Source: Entamoeba invadens IP1
Lineage: Eukaryota > Evosea > Mastigamoebida > Endamoebidae
Assembly: GCF_000330505.1 (NCBI RefSeq)
Contig: NW_004440426.1
Span: 913,288-928,006, forward strand
DNA: 14,719 nucleotides
Reading direction: 5' to 3'
The notes under the pieces are model-generated. The model searched no databases. It was given only the letters and a program-made list of their open reading frames with translations, and was not told where the DNA came from. The position numbers and the translations under genes were made by a program. Positions 9,740 through 14,719 of this stretch are shown here, one piece after another (positions within the stretch are counted from its first letter, which is position 1; each line of letters starts with the position of its first letter).

Positions 9740-10912
9740 ATGAAACTTGTGTTCTACTTTTTATTGTGTTGTTTGGTGCTTTATTCATCGGGCCATGAGA
9801 GTCTTTTTGTTGATGAATTTGATTTGACCGAGGAACTATCAACAACCGAAATAGAAGATAATGATTCGGGGTCTTTTGTTGCTTTATTTGATTCGGACGA
9901 CGCTGACTTTGAATTATGTGAAGACCCCAAATTAAAAGAAATAGTTGCAAACTCAAAGAAAAACTTGGAAGAATCAGGGAATAAAATGAATGGAATTATG
10001 GGTGCTGTTCTAAAACATACAAACACCATTTCTAATATTACTGGCGCAAACGCAGGTATTTCTGGTGTCCTTGCTGCTATTCCGTCACCACTCACTCCTA
10101 TTTTGGCGGGAATTTCAGTTGGAAGTGGGCATTTGGCGCTTTTGGCGAAAGGTGCACAAGTTGGCAAAGAACTTAAAGATACATTTGAAAGAAAAATTGA
10201 TAAAATTAATAATGATGAGATAAGAAAAGGGAAAAAGGTATCTGATTCATTATTGGATCTTGGGAAGAGAGCCGGTAATTATGCTATTGACACTGCTGTT
10301 GATACAGTGAAGGAAACAACAAAAAATCTTGTGAAAGATGGAGTCAAAGGAGTTACAAAATTTGCATTGAGTAAAGCAGCAGAAGCAGTTGGTATAGATG
10401 AAGAAACTTCAGATAAACTAGCCGAAGGAACGACCTATTTACTCGGCAGAGCGGTGAATAAATTGGGTAAAAATATGATCGGGATTGTGGACGATCATAT
10501 TGATAATATTGGAATAAATACTAAAAACCTTATAAAACGACAGATAAACACAGCAACTGGAGTTGATCTTGGTCAAGAAGATCTGAAAGAAGTTCGAAAG
10601 TATAAACCGATCACAAAAAGAAAAATAGCCAATTTTGTTGCCAATGAGATTAAAAATGCAACTTCTAAGTTAGCTGATAATGCGATCGACGAAGTAGTAG
10701 AATTTGGTGGGAAGTATGTAAAAAAGGCTGGAGAAAAAATAGGACTTGGAGAAGGAGTTAATACTTTCCTAACTGATCAAATAAAAGGAGTGGCTAAAAT
10801 GGGGTTAAATGTTATTAAAGACAAAGCTACATCTGTTGTGAATAACGATATTGATGAAGGTAAGGAAAAAATACTAAATATGCTCGAAAAACACGATAAA
10901 CACCCGGAATGA
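9740..10912 (+). CDS. Secreted/membrane-active-looking protein of unknown family
   Basis: I do not recognise this 390-residue protein. The start is the ATG at 9740, because MKLVFYFLLCCLVLYSSG is a good signal peptide; only a non-ATG extension lies upstream. Next come an acidic segment (about 20-62), a glycine/alanine-rich hydrophobic segment (about 102-136, with LAAIPSPLTPILAGISVG) that could be a membrane hairpin, and a long region of amphipathic helices rich in Lys, Asp and Val. The helical region looks duplicated: KAAEAVGI at 212-219 corresponds to KAGEKIGL at 329-336, 117 residues apart, with further alignable residues upstream. A signal peptide plus a hydrophobic hairpin plus amphipathic helices is compatible with lipid binding or membrane insertion, but this is inference only. 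Its last four bases overlap the start of the next ORF. The frame is intact and no intron is needed. Confidence 0.8.
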   Translation: MKLVFYFLLCCLVLYSSGHESLFVDEFDLTEELSTTEIEDNDSGSFVALFDSDDADFELCEDPKLKEIVANSKKNLEESGNKMNGIMGAVLKHTNTISNITGANAGISGVLAAIPSPLTPILAGISVGSGHLALLAKGAQVGKELKDTFERKIDKINNDEIRKGKKVSDSLLDLGKRAGNYAIDTAVDTVKETTKNLVKDGVKGVTKFALSKAAEAVGIDEETSDKLAEGTTYLLGRAVNKLGKNMIGIVDDHIDNIGINTKNLIKRQINTATGVDLGQEDLKEVRKYKPITKRKIANFVANEIKNATSKLADNAIDEVVEFGGKYVKKAGEKIGLGEGVNTFLTDQIKGVAKMGLNVIKDKATSVVNNDIDEGKEKILNMLEKHDKHPE

Positions 10913-11388
10913 TGAAGGTGCGTTATTTTAATATGAAAACTGGTAAGTCTATTGATAAATGGGTTAATAAAAAAGAACGGTTAGAAAAACTTAAGGCACG
11001 CGAAGCCAAGTTACAAAAGGAAGCAAAGGAAGTACAGAACATTGCAACAAAAACAGAAACAAACGCTCCCAAAATAATTGAAAAACAACCAGAAGTTAAA
11101 AATGAAGTAATACAAAGCAGACACCACCACATTAGATCACATAAAACAAATGGACTCAAAACAGAGAATAAGGACCAAACACCACAAATACCTCAAAATG
11201 CAGTTGCCTCAGAAACCAAACCCGAAGGAATGAAAAGTATGATACAAAGAGCACACCATATTGATGAATCAACATTGAAAGCCATGGAAAAAGAAAATGC
11301 TGCAAACGGAAAAAAAGAAGAACCACCAAAAAAATCAAAAAGGACTAAACTTGTTTTCATAATTAAACACAAGTCAAAAAGTAAGTAA
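10909..11388 (+). CDS. Basic protein of unknown family, overlapping previous ORF
   Basis: I do not recognise this 159-residue protein. It starts at ATG 10909 within ATGA, whose TGA ends the preceding ORF. A second ATG follows immediately and another lies at 10933. It has no signal peptide. It is very rich in Lys, Glu and Ala, with a probable coiled-coil helix near residues 17-45 (KKERLEKLKAREAKLQKEA), two His clusters (SRHHHIRSH and RAHHIDES) and a basic tail ending KHKSKSK. The clean long frame suggests real coding, but the biology is uncertain. It may be translated by reinitiation after the upstream ORF, it may be the 3' part of one gene split by a frameshift or sequence error, or it may have its own mRNA. 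A stop at 10900-10902 bounds the frame just upstream. Confidence 0.6.
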   Translation: MMKVRYFNMKTGKSIDKWVNKKERLEKLKAREAKLQKEAKEVQNIATKTETNAPKIIEKQPEVKNEVIQSRHHHIRSHKTNGLKTENKDQTPQIPQNAVASETKPEGMKSMIQRAHHIDESTLKAMEKENAANGKKEEPPKKSKRTKLVFIIKHKSKSK

Positions 11389-11830
11389 AAGTTTCGAGTA
11401 TTTGTTGTTTGAACGTTGGAAACAATGTCTATATACAAAATATTTTATTAAAGTTTAATGTTTATAAATCAACACTGTTAAGACATATGACTGGATGAGA
11501 CCCATCCACTGGAAACATGTATCTATTTTTTCAATCCACTTGACAAACCACTTTTTAATGGATGGCAAAAATAAATTTCAATATAACTAGATTATTCATT
11601 TTTTATGTAAATAAAAATTTATTTTGCTGATTAATTTGTATTGATTTTTGTAAATTTAAAAACAATAAAGAAAGGTTTAAATATTTAAATATTAAAATTT
11701 GTATATTAATTATACAATAATTTTTTATTTAAATAAAAAAATGTAAGAATTATAATAAACAAATTTTAATATGTTCTTAAAAAGTAGATTATGTGGCTCT
11801 AATAACAAATAAAAAAGATCTATTTTACAT
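11389..11830. other. AT-rich spacer with a short hairpin
   Basis: No gene is seen. At 11492-11508 tggatg and catcca form a 6-bp stem with a 5-nt loop, and a third related copy (tggatgg, 11559-11565) lies downstream. If 11831-14637 is one transposon, its left end should lie in this stretch, but no inverted repeat matching the right flank was found. Confidence 0.5.
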
Positions 11831-12417
11831 ATGAAACGTTTAAACATCACGCACAACGACGAAAATTTTGACTTTTTAAAACAAAAATTAGAATTGTTTG
11901 ATAAAAAAAGTCAAAGAAATGGCAAAGAAACATTAAAAAACAAAATTGAAAAAATCGAGAAAAAATCGAGAAAAAATCGAGAAAAAATCGAGAAAAAATC
12001 GAGAAAAAATAGAAAAATAGAAAAATAGAAAAATAGAAAAATAGAAAAATAGAAAAATAGAAAAATAGAAAAAATAGAAAAAATAGAAAAAATAGAAAAA
12101 ATAGAAAAAAGAAGCCAAAAAAGAAGTCAGAAAATACAACGAGAAAATACCAATTCCACTGGGTTTAGAGTTTAAAAACGACGTTCAAGATGTTCCAAAA
12201 TTCAATCTACCATTAACCTGTCGATTACCTTTTGAAGAGAATCATATATTGAATGAAGAAGACGTTGAGTTAATTAAAATTAGTTCAAAAGAAAAAGTGA
12301 CAAAAAGACACCAGAAGAAATACTTAAAAGATTAACAATGGAAGAAGACTATTGTAAATTTGAAAAAATTGAAATTGAAATGGAAAACAAAGAAGAAAAA
12401 TAGAAAGAAGAGATGTA
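11831..12417 (+). pseudogene. Broken N-terminal coiled-coil region of transposon ORF
   Basis: The ATG at 11831 opens a frame (MKRLNITHNDENFDFLKQK, then Lys/Glu-rich) that enters an expanded tandem repeat and stops at 12026-12028. After the repeat, good coding sense resumes in frame 3 from about 12105 (containing EAKKEVRKYNEKIPIPLGL and FNLPLTCRLPFEENHIL) to a TAA at 12333. Sense also continues in frame 2 from 12302 (KTPEEILKRLTMEEDYCKF) to a TAG at 12401, then in frame 1 into the transposase. The frame changes at about 12302-12306 and 12396-12400 sit in A5 runs. I infer the N-terminal part of the transposase polypeptide, rich in charged helix; no DNA-binding domain is recognised. As it stands it cannot make a continuous protein. 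Confidence 0.6.
11949..12104 (+). repeat. Tandem repeat array with changing unit length (11, 8, 9 nt)
   Basis: Five perfect 11-nt units (aaaaaatcgag, 11949-12003) are followed by one 9-nt unit (aaaaaatag, 12004-12012), seven 8-nt units (aaaaatag, 12013-12068) and four more 9-nt units (12069-12104). The 9-nt unit preserves frame and can encode Lys-Ile-Glu. The 8-nt unit rotates the frame and carries TAG, so every forward frame meets a stop inside the 8-nt block. The array is therefore both a coding coiled-coil repeat and the point where the frame is destroyed. Confidence 0.92.
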
Positions 12418-13597
12418 ATGGATGGTATAGTTAATGATGATGTCCAAATGAAAGGATTGAGTGGCTTGATATTTTCACAATTTGATGAACTTCACAATAT
12501 AATCAGATCTTCAGAAGTTGAATTTGTTCCAAATTGTGATTCACTTTTAAATAAGTTTGTGGTTCACTCTGAACCAAAAATAGAACACAAAAAGGGTTGA
12601 ATACAAGAAGTCTTTTTTTATTTTCTTGTTTATTCTAAGAACGGGGCTTAATTATATACTCACATTTGTTCTTCTTAAACTTGAACGGTTCTCTCCAAAT
12701 AGAGAAGCCGCCCCCAAAATTGACACCAATAGCACCCAAGTAGAAATAGAAATATATAAAAAATGGAAACATCGTTATCATAATAGGATGTCGTCATATG
12801 TTAGTGGGCAAGTCCTTCGTTTTTTAGACTTTTTGAAAACAATATTTATAAAAATATGATATTAAATATTGCTTCAAATCCCAAAACCTTTGTATCATTT
12901 GCAGTTGGCCAAAATGCCAGTATTTTAAGATCATTTAAAGATGCTGCAAAAGTATTCGCTGCTGTTGATTCTAAAACAATAGTCACTAATGCCACAAGAG
13001 TATTGCATAAAACACAGGATAACAGGATTATCAAAATAAGAAGTCCATTGTTTTATTCTGTAAAAACAAATTCATCTGGTATGAAATTTGAAACTGTAGT
13101 TAATAGAAATGATTTTGTGGTAATGACTACAGTGTGTGAAGCATCTATTTCAGATGTCAAGCTTTATGCTTGCAACCAAACATGTTTTGGTTTTGGAGAT
13201 GGTTTAATATTAGGAGATAAAGGGTACACTTCAAAAGGTTTGACCAAAGTTATCGTACCATTGAAAAGAACAAAAAAATGATGAAAAACGACACAGTTTT
13301 AATTATTCCCACACCATAATGAGAAATATTGTCGAAAGGAGTTATGGAAGAATGTGTCAATTTTGGAGGTTTTTTAGAATGCCGTATCAATTTGACAAAG
13401 ATTTGTTTGAGCACTATCTTCGTTGTGCTTGCGCCATTTTTAACTTTATGTTGACACATTACCCGATTACTGATGATTGTAATATTGAAAATACATATAA
13501 TTTAACTAGTCTTTTTGATAAAAATATTGAAATTTATGAAAATGGCCAAATGGAATTACTTGATGTTGATCCATTAGAATATGACAAACACAAATAA
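12418..13597 (+). pseudogene. PIF/Harbinger-IS5-like transposase relic (DDE_Tnp_4 type)
   Basis: The parts lie in three frames. Frame 1 (12418-12600) has GLSGLIFSQFDELHNII, like the 'GLT..QFD.L' start of this family. Frame 2 (about 12584-12859) has the helical segment RTGLNYILTFVLLKLERF. Frame 1 (12856-13281) has AAVDSKTI with the first Asp at 12967 and LILGDKGY with the second Asp at 13216. Frame 2 (from about 13279) has NIVERSYGRMCQFWRFF with Glu at 13334, then a helical end and TAA at 13595. About 38 residues separate the second Asp and the Glu after allowing one extra base. GDKGY plus VER..GR is diagnostic of the IS5/Harbinger group. Frame changes lie next to A runs at 12589-12593, 12850-12854 and 13272-13278. 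All three catalytic codons remain, so the decay is recent or some breaks are sequence errors. DNA integration/excision is the expected role. Confidence 0.8.
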
Positions 13598-14122
13598 GGT
13601 GATCACTATACACCTTTGAGTGATAATTTGTTTCATTTTATTTTTGAAAATGAAAACCAATGTTGTAAAATGGTTCAGAATGAAAAATATGGTGAATTGA
13701 AAGACAGCATTTGTTCAATAAATGAGACATTTGAATTAATTAAAGAAGAAATTAAAAACAACAAACAACCATTAATTGACAAAAAATCACTTGTGTATTT
13801 AATGAATGACGCAAAGAAAAGAATTGATGAATCAATAAAATTTATGTTTTTTGTAAAACAAATGTGTTCATCCAAATGTTTGTTTTTCGAAAGTGAAAAA
13901 ATAGAAATTTCTACAATAAGTCAAAATATTGATGAGAGTAAAATAAATAGTGATTATTGTGAAGAAACACAACTGATTCCCAAAGATACAGAGATTGTAT
14001 TGTCAGATTCTGAACTCATCACAACACCAACTTTTAAATCCAAAATTAAAACAATTGATAAAGATCGTTTTGTGTGTGGTATGTTGAATTCAGATGATAT
14101 TTTTATGGAGCAGAGTGGATAA
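13598..14122 (+). pseudogene. Linker region between transposase and Ulp1 peptidase
   Basis: Frame 2 stays open from just after the TAA at 13595 to 14122, about 174 codons, the same frame as the end of the transposase. No ATG follows the stop until 13670, which favours a stop inserted into a longer frame over a new gene start. The sequence is Lys/Glu/Ile/Ser-rich (for example SLVYLMNDAKKRIDESIKF) with no recognised domain. Its last residues (LNSDDIFMEQSG) run up to the Ulp1-like WIINN in frame 1, as the conserved lead-in of Ulp1 domains would. It could equally be the N-terminal half of a separate peptidase gene starting at 13670. Confidence 0.5.
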
Positions 14123-14637
14123 TAAATAACACATCTTCAGAAGAGTGTTTTTTGTTCGATTGTTCTTTTACTTCTATTTGTCGTCTCGTTAAAAAGATTA
14201 ATTCAAAACAAATAAATGAACACATACGAAAAAGTCATATATTGTTTTTTCCTTCATTTGTAATCAACAAAGAAAAAGAAAATTACAATACCGTTGGTCA
14301 TTGATTTCTTTAAATTGGAATTATTGACAATAACGAACTATCGTTATTCAAACTAGACAGTTTGAAGAATTATTCGATTTGTTGTAGTGATCAAATTAAA
14401 CAACAAGTAGAAACAATCAAAAACTACTTATGCCACATCGGAATAGTAATTGATAAAAATAAACCAATTAATGATATAAACGTGGCTCGACAAAAAGATG
14501 GGACAAGTTGTGGTCGATACATTTTGTATTATATGTTTAAAACAATAGAATACTGTGGAATCGTACAAGAATTGCTTGAGCATGTAGAACAAAAAGATAT
14601 TAATACCTTTGTGGAACGCATTTTAATGTCATTTTAA
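14101..14637 (+). pseudogene. Ulp1-type (C48) cysteine peptidase domain, broken
   Basis: Frame 1 carries a recognisable Ulp1/SENP-like catalytic domain. It has a Trp at 14116 in WIINN, like the WLND..I lead-in; His at 14299 in VGH followed by TGA where the family has Trp (HW); Asp at 14356 in KLDSL; and the hallmark RQKDGTSCGRY with oxyanion-hole Gln at 14491 and nucleophile Cys at 14509. The Q-to-C spacing of six residues is that of the family pattern Q.NG.DCG. The frame has nonsense codons at 14302 and 14311 and is joined to the upstream linker only through a frame change near 14105-14122. Ulp1 peptidases process SUMO-like proteins and also occur as accessory domains in several transposon superfamilies. 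Here it follows a Harbinger-like transposase on the same strand. The stop at 14635-14637 fits the domain end. Confidence 0.85.
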
Positions 14638-14719
14638 ATTATCATTTTTTTATTTCTGTTGAATAAATTATTTGATATTCAATGAACAAAACAAGCTTTT
14701 TGGTATTTTTGAAAAAAGA
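14638..14719. other. Right-hand flank of the Ulp1 relic
   Basis: These last 82 bases are AT-rich, without a gene or a recognisable inverted repeat. The right end of the Harbinger-like element probably lies here or beyond the window. Confidence 0.5.

Noticed and set aside
9781..10167. 128-codon minus-strand frame
   Set aside because: Shadow of the unknown secreted protein gene on the opposite strand, which has a signal peptide and better composition.
11933..12139. 68-codon minus-strand Phe/Tyr-rich frame
   Set aside because: Pure product of the tandem repeat read backwards; the repeat lacks stops on that strand.
12555..12583. GTTTGT...TAG as a second intron in the Harbinger-like ORF
   Set aside because: Only 29 nt, shorter than plausible, and it does not explain the frame change, which occurs near 12589.
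1..14719. CRISPR array, bacterial operon or prophage
   Set aside because: No spaced direct repeats, no ribosome binding sites, and the gene families and composition are eukaryotic.

Overview
The window looks like an AT-rich, gene-poor stretch of a unicellular eukaryote genome. Entamoeba, perhaps a transposon-rich species such as E. invadens, is my best guess, but this is inference. The clues are: very AT-rich spacers; intron-poor genes encoding short secreted proteins; a candidate intron with GTTTGT...TAG ends, the splice-site style known from Entamoeba; an initiator-like AAATTCA close to a start codon; and several DNA transposon relics. No bacterial signals were seen, and every supported gene or relic lies on the + strand.

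Layout. (1) 1-776: spacer with a 24-bp direct repeat and a hairpin. (2) 777-2323: a decayed Tc1/mariner-pogo type transposase with all three catalytic Asp codons still visible (DD35D), one frameshift, two nonsense codons and one candidate 106-nt intron. (3) 2324-5073: spacer holding a TA-flanked MITE-like element (3903-4138) and a perfect 11-bp stem hairpin. (4) 5074-6117: an intact gene for a secreted RNase T2 family protein with an unusual lysine-rich insert. (5) 6118-9739: a long spacer with a second MITE-like fold-back (6523-6687), an (ATAA)17 microsatellite and a double hairpin. (6) 9740-11388: two unrecognised ORFs overlapping by ATGA. The first has a signal peptide, a glycine-rich hydrophobic segment and an apparent internal duplication of about 117 residues; the second is very basic. 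(7) 11831-14637: remains of a long + strand reading frame holding a charged coiled-coil region with an expanded tandem repeat, a PIF/Harbinger-IS5-like (DDE_Tnp_4 type) transposase, a linker, and a Ulp1-type (C48) cysteine peptidase. It is broken by several frame changes and stops, most of them beside A runs.

The two observations most worth following are the co-linear Harbinger-like transposase plus Ulp1 peptidase, possibly one ancestral polyprotein, and the bicistron-like ORF pair of unknown family. Nothing links the RNase or the ORF pair functionally to the transposons; they look like host genes in a transposon-littered region. The window ends 82 bp after the Ulp1 stop, so the right end of the last element is not visible.
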